Shown piece after piece: positions 26,401 through 35,636 of a stretch of DNA of 50,688 nt (the stretch's first letter is position 1; every line of letters starts with the position of its first letter). This stretch comes from a virus. The position numbers were made by a program, and so were the translations under genes. The DNA lies in the IMG/VR virus record IMGVR_UViG_3300009159_005558, positions 1 through 50,688 of that record; one strand, written 5' to 3'. The notes under the pieces are model-generated. The model did not search any database and had not been told where the DNA came from. It was given only the letters and a program-made list of their open reading frames with translations.

Positions 26401-29400
26401 GTGGGTTCATATACATCGCCGTTGGGTGATCCAACTACCAAATTAACAGCACCGGTGTTTACGTTAACAGCAGCGCCAAATTGAGCATAGTCTGTAGGGT
26501 TTGGACTTACAATGGTTTGTGTGTAAGCATAGGTTGTGAATCCAAGATCATAAAAAGCTGTGCCAATGGCGCTGTCGTCTGCAGTCAATCCAGGCAATAC
26601 AGAAAGTTTATTGAACTCTACCGCGGCAGCGGCATTGATTACGCTGACTGTTAATCGACCAGAAATTACTAAAATTGTACTTTCAAATGCTGGTGTTGAT
26701 ACAAATGCAATTTGTTGTGTGGCGTTGTTATAAGTGTAATCGACTCCTTCAGTTTTCAACACATCATCTAGGTAAACTATTGCAGTATAGGCATCGGCTG
26801 ATGAATAGATGTTGCCAATATCAAATATTTTTGTAAGCCCGTCACCAATTAGCACAACATTGGCGCTGGATACTGCTCTGACATTTGGAATTCCAGCTGT
26901 GTTGATGGCAGAGACTAGCCCTGCTACTGTATTGGCTGGTGAGGCTGGCACTGACACTTCCATGTTGTTGATGCGGATAGTATCTCCGGGTGTCAAGTCT
27001 GGGTTGGCCACATTGCTGGTAATAATTCCATAGATCTTGGATTGATTAACTTGACGTTGCACCATACCAGCTTGAGGAATTCCAGTAGCATAAGAATCAA
27101 GCGGAGCACCAACATACACACTGCAACTGTTAGAACATATATCCAGGCTTTGGCCAAACTGTGATTCATCAATCACAGTGTTGGCTATGAATTTTTGTAC
27201 AAATTGGAATTGATTGGTTTCAATTTCTAAAGTGTCGCCCACTGTCAAGGTCACAGAACTGGACAACTCAATGTTACTTCCGCTTACAGTAAATTGACCG
27301 TTAATAAACTGATCTGTATTGGTCAAATATTGATTGTTCAGCATTACTGCCACTGGATCCGCATATGATCCTGGAATAGCATAAGTCATCTGTGTGCTGT
27401 CAGTAATGATATATTTGACCACTCCACGATCAAAAGCATACACAGCACCAGCATTGGTAATGATATCACCTTCGGCATCTGGAGCACTGTCGTACGGAGC
27501 TCCTATCAACAGTTGGCGACCCAGTAGATCTGTAGTGATGCTGGTTCCAAGTCCGGCATCTATGTCAACATTGTTGGTTGTGATAGTTGATACATATTGC
27601 CAGTATGCTCCAACCGTGGCTGATTGTACTAAAATAACAGCGCCTGGATCTGGCAGTGTATCAAATGTTAGTGTGCCACTGCTGAATGTGTAATCAATGT
27701 ACGGACGTTGTAATACGCCATCAACGGTTACTGTAAATGAATAGTAATTGGTAGCAGTGTACAGGTACTCAGTAAGCGCGAATACCGAGGTGTTGTCAAC
27801 TCCATCACCTGTGTAGGTAAATGCTGTGATTCCACCATCGTTAACATTGGTCACTGTGACTGTTATGTTGTTTGCCGCACTACCAGTTGGGTCGACTTGT
27901 GTGTAACTAATGGTCAATTGATCATTTATTGCGTAGTCAACTCCAGGTGCTGTTAGCCCTACATTGTATACTCCACGTGTATTGGTAACTGTGAATGTGG
28001 CTCCAGATCCAGATCCAGTTGTACTATTCTGTGTCACACCATAATAGGTGTTGGCATCTAACTGTATTGAAGTACGTCGTGCAATGATAACTGTTTGACC
28101 GGCAGTAGGAGCTGTTACAAATTGCACAAGATTTGTAGTAATGGTATAATCTACGCCATACTGTGCTTTTAAATTGTTGACAATTACTGTTAATTGATCT
28201 GGGTAGATTGAATCAATTGAAATATCATTGTAATATTCAAAAGTTGCTGTGGTTCCGTCAGCTGTATACTTGACTGATTGAACTGGGACATCAACTCGAC
28301 CATAAGCATACACTTGATTTGCACCCGGGGCACCAATATACATCCATCGCTCGTTGCTGCTGATTTGTACTGCTGTACCAAATCCAATGGCTGTGGAATC
28401 TTCATTGGGTTCCAGCAACAACTGTGTTTGTATGTAATTGTTTGATCCGGGAATTAGATAAATTGTCGTGGCATATCCTGCTCCGGAGTTACTGGTGTTG
28501 GCGCCGGCCACAGACCAGGTACGATCTCCAAAGTCTACACTGCAACCATACCCACTTGCGTCAGTCGCTGTCAAATACAGTGTTGTGTTGTTTACATAAT
28601 CGTTGGTGTTGCCCAATCTAAAAGTGTATACCGCGCCAAGGCCTGCGTCATAATTTGGGCTACCAACTATTAATGCATAGTGATCGTGACTTTGACTTAG
28701 ACTAGCACCAAAATGTGCATTTGGTTGGATGTTGTCGGCTTTTAAAAAGTCAATTGATGCAAATGGATCAGTCTTTTCCAATACTTGCCAATGTCCAGAT
28801 CCGTCATTGTCTACCCAGGCTGCTGCGCCTGGAATAAGTTGTGTGGCATAGGGTAAGTTAATAATGTCGCTGGCCTGACTTACCCGCATGGTCTGCAGGT
28901 AAAACACAATACCTGTGCCGGTAATGGTTGTTTGATTAGAGTTAGTAAATGCAAATTCAATCACAACGGTGTCAATAGTTGGACGGCTCAACACACGGTA
29001 CACACCATCCACAGCAGTGCTAAAATATCTGATAATAATTAAATCACCCACTGCTAAATTTATTGTGTCAGAAAATTGAGCCCGACTAGTGCCATTCAGA
29101 TTGTCTGTCAGTTGTGTTAATCTACCAGGTACTTGCTCGCATTGATAAATGTTCCAGTTATAACTATTGTCCTGGGCTACCCAAATTCTAGTTCCGTTAC
29201 CAATGGTTTCAAGATTGGCGGCTATTGACGCAGGATTGTTGAGATTGAATACTGTAATGTCTACATCATTGATGTTGACGTATCCAGCGGAAGGCAATGC
29301 AGTATCTGTATTGGTTGTATAGGTCGTTGGCAGAATATCAGTGTTGGGGATTTTATAACTTTCTGCCCAGAGATTACTTAACAATACTGTTTGGTCAGCC

Positions 29401-32400
29401 ACACTGGCATCGCCTGGCTGAATAATTTGCACGGTGCTAGGGTTACCAGTTAATAAAGACTCATTCAATACCACTTCAAACCAACTACGGTTGGCATTGG
29501 CACCATACGTTCCAGACAAAATTCCCCAGTTTTCGTAAATTTTATATTGTGCAGTTAACGGATTAAAATCAACTTGTGTGAATAAGTCCGTGGCCTGAGT
29601 GCTGCCTTTGGATTTAATAAACTGTTGATATAAATTGACCTGGCTGGTGTCGCTTATATTCAAGTCCACCATGTATTGTCTTGGTCTGAATCCAATCAAC
29701 CCAAATGCTAATAAATCAGTGTCTGTATTGAGATTAGCATTTTGTGTATCGTAACTGTTGGCCAATTGATCAGCCTTGGTTGATATGTTCTGCAATAGAC
29801 CTTGCTCAATGCGATCATAGTTGCTCTTGTACCAATCTGCGTACTCAAATTTGGCCTTGGGCTGTATAATTGCATTGGCTTGCCAATAGGTATTTTTGTA
29901 AAGAACAATTTGACCTTTGGTGTATTTGGTATTGGCCGCCCACTCTATTACATTATTTTGATTTAAAATAAAACCTTGAGCATTTAATGTGCCGTTCCAT
30001 TCAGACGACGTGGCCGCTATTAATTTAATACGACTTTGTCTTTCGCCTGTGATGTTGTTATAGATCAAATCATTGAATATAGTCTTGTTATCAAACACAA
30101 CCATGTTTTCATAATCTGTAAATTTCAACTGCAAGTAACTGATGGTTTGACTTCCGCCTGGCGCAGGTCTAACTATGAACGTGTTGCCTTGTCTGCGGAT
30201 GATCAAGTTTCTAGCATTAAACGCTTGACGATTTTGATCTAAGATTAAATTTTCAGGTGTATAAGTTATAATAGAATCTACCACCGCACCAGCTCTAAAA
30301 CTCAAGACTTGCGACGCTGACGGATTCAAATTGATAATTGTTCCTGTTGCCCATCCTTGGTTGGCAAAATACAAGAACTCTTGAGCCATTTGTATCCAGT
30401 TCAACGTATAATTGTTTTGCCGTGCTGTAAATGTAAGGCCTTGGCTGGTCAAATATTCGCCGTAACTTAACAAGAAATCAACTACACCGGCCAAATTGGT
30501 AAATGTATATCCATAAGGTATTTGCACTACCTTGTCTGAATACTGTGAAGGTACTGTAATTGAAATATTTCCACCGCTTAGTGTTTGTTGCAAGCCTGTC
30601 ACACGACTGTCTAAGGTTGGAAAATATGGATCAGTAGAGTTGTATCCATACACACTGTAGCCACCGTCAACCACTTCTACAATTACCGCACTGTAGGATA
30701 TTCTGTTGAATGGTTGATTTTTGTACAATAATAAATTGTAACTTTCTGGAGGAATCAACAAACTGCTGTTTTGACTTTGTGGCGCACTTTTTTCCAAGTA
30801 CATGGCCAAATTTTCTTGGGCCATAAATGATGCTGCACGATAGCACAGGCGTACATCTAAATTGGCCAAATCTGTGGTCAGCGCATCAGTACTATCAATA
30901 CCTAATTGTTGATTGTAGTCTACAATCCAGTCAATGTAACTGGCTTTACTGACACCATTGCCATAGACTTCAATATTTTGTGGTTGTATTCTATAACGAC
31001 CGTTGTAAAGATATTGGTCGAATTCAGCATTGTATTTGTACAGATCGCGATCAGCAAACAGGCTAAAGAATTCTGCTGGGCGTGTTAGTATTAACAAACG
31101 CATAACCGCAAATGGATAGCTACTACTTGACCACCAACTTGCTTCTACTGGTCCGCCATCGCCCACTTGCCAGCTCTTTTGGAATCCTTGAGGATTGTAT
31201 GCGCCCATTACACTATAGAAAGGTGGCAATAGTTCGCCTTGGCTGTCTACAGGAATTACTGATGTCAATCCAGGACGACGATACTTGGGTATAATATATG
31301 GTGCTATAGGATCTGCCACTAGGCCTGCTTGTAGATCATCCCACAGGACCAAGTTGTCACTGGTGTATGGTGTAGGACCGTATCGGTCTGTCCACCAAAC
31401 AGGCATTTCTCCAAACCCTAACATTTCCCATGGTGTAAGATTAGGAGTTATTGTGTCATAGAACCAGCGATAGATACCGCGCCAAGCACCCAATAACGGT
31501 TCTTGATCAACTCTGTTACCAGCTTGGCTATAGTTGTAAGTAAATTCATTGTTGGCTATGTAGGTCTGTGAAGTATAGTCTAACTTGTTGGCGCCGGCCC
31601 AGGCCAAGAAACTTTCACCAAGAATTTGATTAATTTCAGCCTGTGTGTAATCCGTAGTGCGGAAGTAGCCAGGAATTACGTCTTCGGCAACCAATGGAGG
31701 AGGATTGTCATCGTTTTTAAGGTTGCTAAAAATTCTAGTTTCAAATTCTAACAACACCTGGTCACGTATGTCTCCAAATGCCACTGTGATTGACCCATCA
31801 TGGCCTTGTATCACTGGTGTAGGATTTACATAATCTGTGTCTAAGAAAATTTTAGGTTCGTACTTGGGATACAATCCTAGTTTAGTTGGAGTGTTGGGGA
31901 CAAAATTGCCAGCGGTATCAGGATATTCGTTAATGAGAACCACGTCGCCTACTACCAATGGTAACAATATAGTCAGTGTTGGTCCTTCGGTACTGACCAC
32001 ATAATCATACCCACGTTTTAACAACACGTCGTTTATATACACACACAGGCCAAAATAATTTGATTCCGTAAAGGTATAAGTCTGAACTGTGTTAAATCTG
32101 TTGGTAGTTATAGGATTAACTGTATAGCTGTTTGAAGTAAACACTGTGCCGGTAGGCACCATATCACTCCAGTAGAATGGATTTAGATTGGTCCTACCTG
32201 CAGTAATTTGCGCGATAGACCTATCTAACAACTGTGCTATAGTCCAGTTATCGTAGTCAGCAATACCAAATGTGGTTACTGCATTCAATAACTGTGATTT
32301 AAATTTAATATATTCTGTGCTGTTGTAGGCCAAAGACGCAAATATATTGTAGTTGGCGTCACGCATGAAATAACCAGTCAAGGTCAATGGCGAGCTTTGT

Positions 32401-35400
32401 TGTAATATTTGTAAGCCGTAAGGAACAATATTGCCAAGGTCACGGGTATTGTTAGAGCCAATAGGAGGACCTTCTAATGCTATAAGATTTTCTGCAAGTC
32501 CAATATAATGATTACGTATGGTGCCCAGAGTAAATTGTTCACTGTTGCCATTTAATGGATTGTTTTCTAAATTAATAGGTACTTCGTAAAACCCTACAAC
32601 ACTATCTTGGTCACTCAACACAGAAACTTCAATCAAATCGCCTGGCACATACGTGGTTAATAAATTGATTGTGGTTGTGTTGGTTCCAATTGTGTATTGA
32701 TAATTGTAAGCTTCTTGGAAGGTGCCGTTGGCGTATATTTGTACAGCCGGAACAGTGTTATTTTGATTGACTGCCACATCCAACAACAGCGGTGCGCCAT
32801 CATAGGTAAATTGGAACTGTTGGCGTATCAAGCTAGGAGTTACTGCTGTTTGCCAGCCAATCTCTCGTTCAAATATGACTCTAGTACGGTATTGACGTGC
32901 AAATCCAGTACTGAGTGCAACAGTTTGTCCTGTGTTGTTTATGGTATAGCTGAATGAATCTTTATAAAAATTATTATCAAAAAGAATGTCGCCAATGTTG
33001 GTCAGACTCAAATAGGTCAATGGGAACCCCAACACCAAGTCAGGTGCAGCATCACCAATGGCATAACTGAATAAAGGACTGCCTCTAAAATTTGAACTAG
33101 GGTATATAACTCTATTACCAAAACTGATACCATTGGTATCATAGATATCAAATAACGGTGGCTGGTTTACACTAATTTTTTGTTGTGCTTGAATCCAATT
33201 TACACCATCAAAATAATAAGACAATCCTTGCTGTGTAAGTCCACTGAGTACAACCACAGATTGGTCTACCAGTGCTGTTGCAATTGGAATGAGAACAATT
33301 ACTGGCACATCCACAATTGTGGAATCTTCAACGTGTGTATTGGTGACGACAAATTGCACCTGATAAACTTTGTTGCGTACCTCTGGATCGTTGTCCGCAG
33401 AAAAAATAATTGTGCTACCATTGAGTAAATTGTAACCATCAACACTGTATCCTAGTGCTCCGTTGACATTGCTCAATGCATCAGTCTGTACAGTATCAAC
33501 AATGTCTACAGGTGCCAGGCCATCAGTACCAGAATCAAACAGCCGTGTACCGGCACGGAATTCTAGGATAGGTCGGCGGGCCCGGAAGGCATTGTTTAAC
33601 ACCGGAGTAACATTGTTGTATCCAGCACTGGCTGTAATTACATCAAGGTGGAACCATCGGTTACTACGAGTCCACGCATTGCGATCTAGACTGGCACGAT
33701 TAATGGTCAAGTAGTCTGGTACAGTGGGTTGATTTAAACTGCCATCAAAATTGCTGGAATCGTAAGGGGTAGTATCAAAAGGAATTGTTAAACTTTGTGT
33801 ATAAGTTTCTGGTGTTACAAATTCAGTAACTGGTAATAGTTGTATAGCTGTGCCTACACCCTCTACATAATATTCATTATTTTGATAGCTGATAGGGTAA
33901 ACATTTCCACGGAATACCACTTTCATGCCGTTGGTGAATGTCACTCCGTTGGGACTGATATAGTTAGGCGCTCCTATAATAGCATCAACATCAATGGAGT
34001 CAGACAAGGTCTGATCAATAATATTAAATCTTCCAAAAATTTCTGGGTCAGTGCCATCTTGATAAAACAAAACATTTTTGTCAGCAGTCAGCAACGGAAT
34101 CTGTTCAAAGAACCCGTTTGTGTTTTTATACCATCCGGTACTGGAATATTCAGTTCCAAATCCAACTGTAAATTTATTTTCAACATCTACACTTTGTACC
34201 AATTGCAATGACATATAGACGCCGCCACCAACAGCAGTCAAATACTGTATGCGCCATACGCTGTACTGTGTAACCGGATCTGTAATATACGTTGTTTGAT
34301 CAAACGTGGTAGAATCATAGGATCCTGTGTTGCTGATTACGTTGCCAGCAGGTGCCAAGGGATCAAAAAATGTAGTTTGTTGCCAGCCACCGGTCTCGGG
34401 ATTAGAATCCTGATTGATAAATGCTATGGTGCGATCTTGTAAATTTGTAATTCCGTCAATGCCATTTGAGTTGGCCTCAAAGAATGGAATTATAAATTGA
34501 TTGTTAATCTGGTCAAATTGTAATGTAGTAACCAAGTCCACACTGCCAATACTGGGCATGTTGTAATAAAAATTCTGTGCCGTGGCCAATGGTACATCAA
34601 ATGTAACTGTTCCTAAATCTTCTCCGTTGTTGCTTACACCCAACACGTCTCTACTGCTGATGTTTGGTGTGGCAATTACCTGACCATTGACGCCAGGATC
34701 TGATTGTATCCAAAAGCCAGGGCCTGTACCAGGTGTGCCATCAACAATGTTGATTTGCCCACGTAGATTGAATTGTATGTCGTTACAGTAGTACAAAACG
34801 TCCGGAGCATCCTGTGGAACTGTAAATGTGATTAGGCCGTCGCTGCCGCCGTTGTTGAATACTCCGTCTGAATAAAGATTAGTTGTGCCTAAGCTAAGTT
34901 CTGTTTTAAAATAAAATGCCCACGGAAATGTTTGTGAAAGATTAAACACATAGGTGTTGCCACGAGTTAACGTTAAGGTAGGATTGGGTGAAAAATCTAT
35001 ATTCCAACTACTGGTATCGTTGTTGGTTACCCGAAAGTTAACAGTTTCACTTTGATTTTGTGCCACTTGGAAAGTATATGAACCACCGCGTACTAATGTG
35101 ATTGCAGGATTGGTGCCACCTACTCCTGAAAATGTGTATGATCCATTGGCGCGGGTCACTGTAAAATTATCAGTAAGTGGCACTGTGGTGGCTGATACAT
35201 CCACTGACAACGGACCACTAGGTAACCAGTAGTACTGGGCATAATTAACAAATTTATCAAAATCAACAAATGGATCCCAGGTATAATAGTCACTGGTGTA
35301 CAGCCTGTCATCGTTGTTGGTGAATGCGCCTTGCACCTGCAAGGCATCGGTAATCCCAGGATAAGTTATAGCATCAACTATTTTGGTAGAGTCTGCTGGA

Positions 35401-35636
35401 TTGATCTGCACTACACCAGGTTCAAGCTGATAGCTTGTACGAGTTTTTGTAGGTTCAACCACATAGCCATCATTGGCATTGACACCAGGACCAACACTAC
35501 GACCAATGAATCCTTGAGTTTTTGTATATACAGGATTTTGAATTAACTGGTCAAGTGTGGCTGCTAGAAACTGCTGGTTAACCGGCGTTTGAAATATTTC
35601 TGGTAGAAACTCTACACTACGAATTTGTTTTGCCAT
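20466..35636 (-). CDS. Giant 5056-aa virion structural protein with FG-GAP propeller and repeat arrays
   Basis: A single uninterrupted frame, ATG 35636 (TAATG overlap with the gp6-like stop). The N-terminus VEFLPEIFQTPVNQQFLAAT is a conserved opening of very large tail proteins in aquatic T4-like phages. About residues 160-300 look like a cupredoxin-type sandwich (LTLTRGNTYVFNLSQ; VPQDAPDVLYYC). Residues about 2300-3175 hold seven FG-GAP/VGSP/IGAP blades, as in integrin-like beta-propellers, interspersed with other modules. Recurrent '.VYVNGV......DYT...F...P..G..I.I' beta modules occur throughout and are packed at the C-terminus (about residues 4280-5040). A TIRINNMEVSVPASPANTV segment near 2880-2930 resembles a hook-associated IN motif. 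It lies downstream of gp25/gp6 in baseplate order, so a baseplate-peripheral or fibre-like role is likely. It is not clearly homologous to T4 gp7. Confidence 0.8.
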   Translation of the reverse strand: MAKQIRSVEFLPEIFQTPVNQQFLAATLDQLIQNPVYTKTQGFIGRSVGPGVNANDGYVVEPTKTRTSYQLEPGVVQINPADSTKIVDAITYPGITDALQVQGAFTNNDDRLYTSDYYTWDPFVDFDKFVNYAQYYWLPSGPLSVDVSATTVPLTDNFTVTRANGSYTFSGVGGTNPAITLVRGGSYTFQVAQNQSETVNFRVTNNDTSSWNIDFSPNPTLTLTRGNTYVFNLSQTFPWAFYFKTELSLGTTNLYSDGVFNNGGSDGLITFTVPQDAPDVLYYCNDIQFNLRGQINIVDGTPGTGPGFWIQSDPGVNGQVIATPNISSRDVLGVSNNGEDLGTVTFDVPLATAQNFYYNMPSIGSVDLVTTLQFDQINNQFIIPFFEANSNGIDGITNLQDRTIAFINQDSNPETGGWQQTTFFDPLAPAGNVISNTGSYDSTTFDQTTYITDPVTQYSVWRIQYLTAVGGGVYMSLQLVQSVDVENKFTVGFGTEYSSTGWYKNTNGFFEQIPLLTADKNVLFYQDGTDPEIFGRFNIIDQTLSDSIDVDAIIGAPNYISPNGVTFTNGMKVVFRGNVYPISYQNNEYYVEGVGTAIQLLPVTEFVTPETYTQSLTIPFDTTPYDSSNFDGSLNQPTVPDYLTINRASLDRNAWTRSNRWFHLDVITASAGYNNVTPVLNNAFRARRPILEFRAGTRLFDSGTDGLAPVDIVDTVQTDALSNVNGALGYSVDGYNLLNGSTIIFSADNDPEVRNKVYQVQFVVTNTHVEDSTIVDVPVIVLIPIATALVDQSVVVLSGLTQQGLSYYFDGVNWIQAQQKISVNQPPLFDIYDTNGISFGNRVIYPSSNFRGSPLFSYAIGDAAPDLVLGFPLTYLSLTNIGDILFDNNFYKDSFSYTINNTGQTVALSTGFARQYRTRVIFEREIGWQTAVTPSLIRQQFQFTYDGAPLLLDVAVNQNNTVPAVQIYANGTFQEAYNYQYTIGTNTTTINLLTTYVPGDLIEVSVLSDQDSVVGFYEVPINLENNPLNGNSEQFTLGTIRNHYIGLAENLIALEGPPIGSNNTRDLGNIVPYGLQILQQSSPLTLTGYFMRDANYNIFASLAYNSTEYIKFKSQLLNAVTTFGIADYDNWTIAQLLDRSIAQITAGRTNLNPFYWSDMVPTGTVFTSNSYTVNPITTNRFNTVQTYTFTESNYFGLCVYINDVLLKRGYDYVVSTEGPTLTILLPLVVGDVVLINEYPDTAGNFVPNTPTKLGLYPKYEPKIFLDTDYVNPTPVIQGHDGSITVAFGDIRDQVLLEFETRIFSNLKNDDNPPPLVAEDVIPGYFRTTDYTQAEINQILGESFLAWAGANKLDYTSQTYIANNEFTYNYSQAGNRVDQEPLLGAWRGIYRWFYDTITPNLTPWEMLGFGEMPVWWTDRYGPTPYTSDNLVLWDDLQAGLVADPIAPYIIPKYRRPGLTSVIPVDSQGELLPPFYSVMGAYNPQGFQKSWQVGDGGPVEASWWSSSSYPFAVMRLLILTRPAEFFSLFADRDLYKYNAEFDQYLYNGRYRIQPQNIEVYGNGVSKASYIDWIVDYNQQLGIDSTDALTTDLANLDVRLCYRAASFMAQENLAMYLEKSAPQSQNSSLLIPPESYNLLLYKNQPFNRISYSAVIVEVVDGGYSVYGYNSTDPYFPTLDSRVTGLQQTLSGGNISITVPSQYSDKVVQIPYGYTFTNLAGVVDFLLSYGEYLTSQGLTFTARQNNYTLNWIQMAQEFLYFANQGWATGTIINLNPSASQVLSFRAGAVVDSIITYTPENLILDQNRQAFNARNLIIRRQGNTFIVRPAPGGSQTISYLQLKFTDYENMVVFDNKTIFNDLIYNNITGERQSRIKLIAATSSEWNGTLNAQGFILNQNNVIEWAANTKYTKGQIVLYKNTYWQANAIIQPKAKFEYADWYKSNYDRIEQGLLQNISTKADQLANSYDTQNANLNTDTDLLAFGLIGFRPRQYMVDLNISDTSQVNLYQQFIKSKGSTQATDLFTQVDFNPLTAQYKIYENWGILSGTYGANANRSWFEVVLNESLLTGNPSTVQIIQPGDASVADQTVLLSNLWAESYKIPNTDILPTTYTTNTDTALPSAGYVNINDVDITVFNLNNPASIAANLETIGNGTRIWVAQDNSYNWNIYQCEQVPGRLTQLTDNLNGTSRAQFSDTINLAVGDLIIIRYFSTAVDGVYRVLSRPTIDTVVIEFAFTNSNQTTITGTGIVFYLQTMRVSQASDIINLPYATQLIPGAAAWVDNDGSGHWQVLEKTDPFASIDFLKADNIQPNAHFGASLSQSHDHYALIVGSPNYDAGLGAVYTFRLGNTNDYVNNTTLYLTATDASGYGCSVDFGDRTWSVAGANTSNSGAGYATTIYLIPGSNNYIQTQLLLEPNEDSTAIGFGTAVQISSNERWMYIGAPGANQVYAYGRVDVPVQSVKYTADGTTATFEYYNDISIDSIYPDQLTVIVNNLKAQYGVDYTITTNLVQFVTAPTAGQTVIIARRTSIQLDANTYYGVTQNSTTGSGSGATFTVTNTRGVYNVGLTAPGVDYAINDQLTISYTQVDPTGSAANNITVTVTNVNDGGITAFTYTGDGVDNTSVFALTEYLYTATNYYSFTVTVDGVLQRPYIDYTFSSGTLTFDTLPDPGAVILVQSATVGAYWQYVSTITTNNVDIDAGLGTSITTDLLGRQLLIGAPYDSAPDAEGDIITNAGAVYAFDRGVVKYIITDSTQMTYAIPGSYADPVAVMLNNQYLTNTDQFINGQFTVSGSNIELSSSVTLTVGDTLEIETNQFQFVQKFIANTVIDESQFGQSLDICSNSCSVYVGAPLDSYATGIPQAGMVQRQVNQSKIYGIITSNVANPDLTPGDTIRINNMEVSVPASPANTVAGLVSAINTAGIPNVRAVSSANVVLIGDGLTKIFDIGNIYSSADAYTAIVYLDDVLKTEGVDYTYNNATQQIAFVSTPAFESTILVISGRLTVSVINAAAAVEFNKLSVLPGLTADDSAIGTAFYDLGFTTYAYTQTIVSPNPTDYAQFGAAVNVNTGAVNLVVGSPNGDVYEPTTFDAGQTYFDDRSTTFFNSVANSGVVYTFDYLPSSNSTLSNPGKFVFGQQVYTEPMLAGDQFGAAVNYRNGRLLVGAPGSDLGDSSLNYGSVSVLDNPNDDSVWKVIHAQQPMVDVNLINSVYSYDKLLSSTQTYFDYIDPLQGKILGVARRNIDYIGAVDPASYNSGAIHNIGTSWGPAHEGEIWWDTNSVRFIDANQDSIVYASRRWGQVFPGSTIDVYQWTASDVPPASYTGTGTPFSSISYTIDSAVNEQGFLTTTYYFWVRGITTVATQAQKTLSPSTIASYILNPGGSGLPYMAALTANAVALYNASSLLSANNTVLHVEYDRQVAGGTADIHSQYEFIADGRADSFLNANLYRKLLDSFSGATTTGAVVPDPLLSPGMQYGVQFRPRQSMFLDRFSALENYLTRVNSILARYPISEIRSFNLLNSAEPTPASNSGTWNFEVPNLEVLYYQDLYVVPLGYKYLVLNDAGQNGRWTIYQVVEGTVPGQLTLDLVQVQTYDTPLYWSYVNWYLPGYNSSIQPVATVANTAGLQTLNFTTAPVGSSVKVSANGQGKFEIYLRTDLGWDRVALQDGTIEFSETLWNYPLGGYGFDAQVFDSRYFDQSPTIETRNIIRAINEELFVDDLLIERNQCLMLVFQVIYTEFTSPSWLIKTSYITVDHVIRGLLPYQLYQPDNQTFVLDYLNEVKPYHVQNLAFNLIYNGLDTFAGSLTDYDLPAYWNTDLAPAQFVSPVLTPYTYSDSVTQSYTSDTPSTSQLWLEKPWDQWFNNYTMSVEDITIIDTTTSYVAPPTITIGYQWTESTAYNTGDQIFYGNNLYTVTGAGTTGTTFPAFTSGSLANGTATLTYSGQQAQATSILRANGTLFTVTVTVNGSGYLTTPLIAVDGVYPNFETIPVRVVPVMGNNLVRSIKTTIKYDRYEYQSNVTEWSYLVPEYVTGVLVRYRDLVWQANSTINNVPIATTATGTTGSYNLTVASDTNLVQGLLAVASGIPENTIIGQIDGTAITLTKELLSSLTNASINFYSNFNVDQWTQVEASSLSGVDRTMGFYVPTVNMPGLSLPLLIDGIDYPGVQVDAPDFNQNTGFDVGNYDINPFDNISYDAEGRPTYDPGILDAKYSSAYLDPYLGTRPTDINVDGGVYIGPYSSHAPEELIPGSEFDTLDLRVYTRPGSDWLQRGHGFPSVVINYTLSLSDLTLSFANLLPYPALVMVANQTQGLDLHLGTDYLVNYVTQIVTVIPSGNVQVGDVISITVYEIGGGNQLYKNVYNGADVGNTITVPVAYYQIDGSTPQIQEFVIFVNGVVTTNYTYEATGDMATTVTFGTSYTFTDSIALYVLAPTVIAVGDTPIDYSWSAPQTQIIPGVTGVLSYTLDNNLSYENSDCLIITVNGVRAKTAAGIRHIGDGSTAYTLPERIGVDQSIIVDNEVFVYVNGVAQILGVDFVLETSDVTPREVIFATEPEIGSTILIYVTTNTQCYVNDDQIVFNPLNGLVPNDSDIIAVTTWNDTRQQQVLSQCFVGPVTTGVVVNEPYDSTDFDVGTITGSIGSYDYTDGTTTTTNNLFLDTIITDPSRLWVSLNGRRLFNNQGFTVSGTEVILTSGIMNAADVVMITQFTNFVVPESMAFRIFQDMRGVQATYRITPATTTTTTEAVAIIDDIIYVANASALPEPDFATNVWGVVTINAERIMYRERNIVDNTISGLLRGTAGTAITAHDNGSTVYNMGRSNLLPQDYQDYIDSNTFTGDDTTTEFITDIVVDNRPIVYIGGTVDVYLDSVLVSASTYTVTQVEPVVVVFNNIPTAGRLVEIVVTHPDSTEYITSITATGSSARFVTTTDIGLVEQASSTYVLDSFKPLIITFDTAPTVGHVVYIRNQRGAETQFEFSFADGVETTFATTIDLSIPVRVYVGGIELLTNIGYTVTSLDTVTVLFDIAPPSGVEIDILVRDGVTWYAPGIDTPSNGDPLQITNTPAARFLRGL

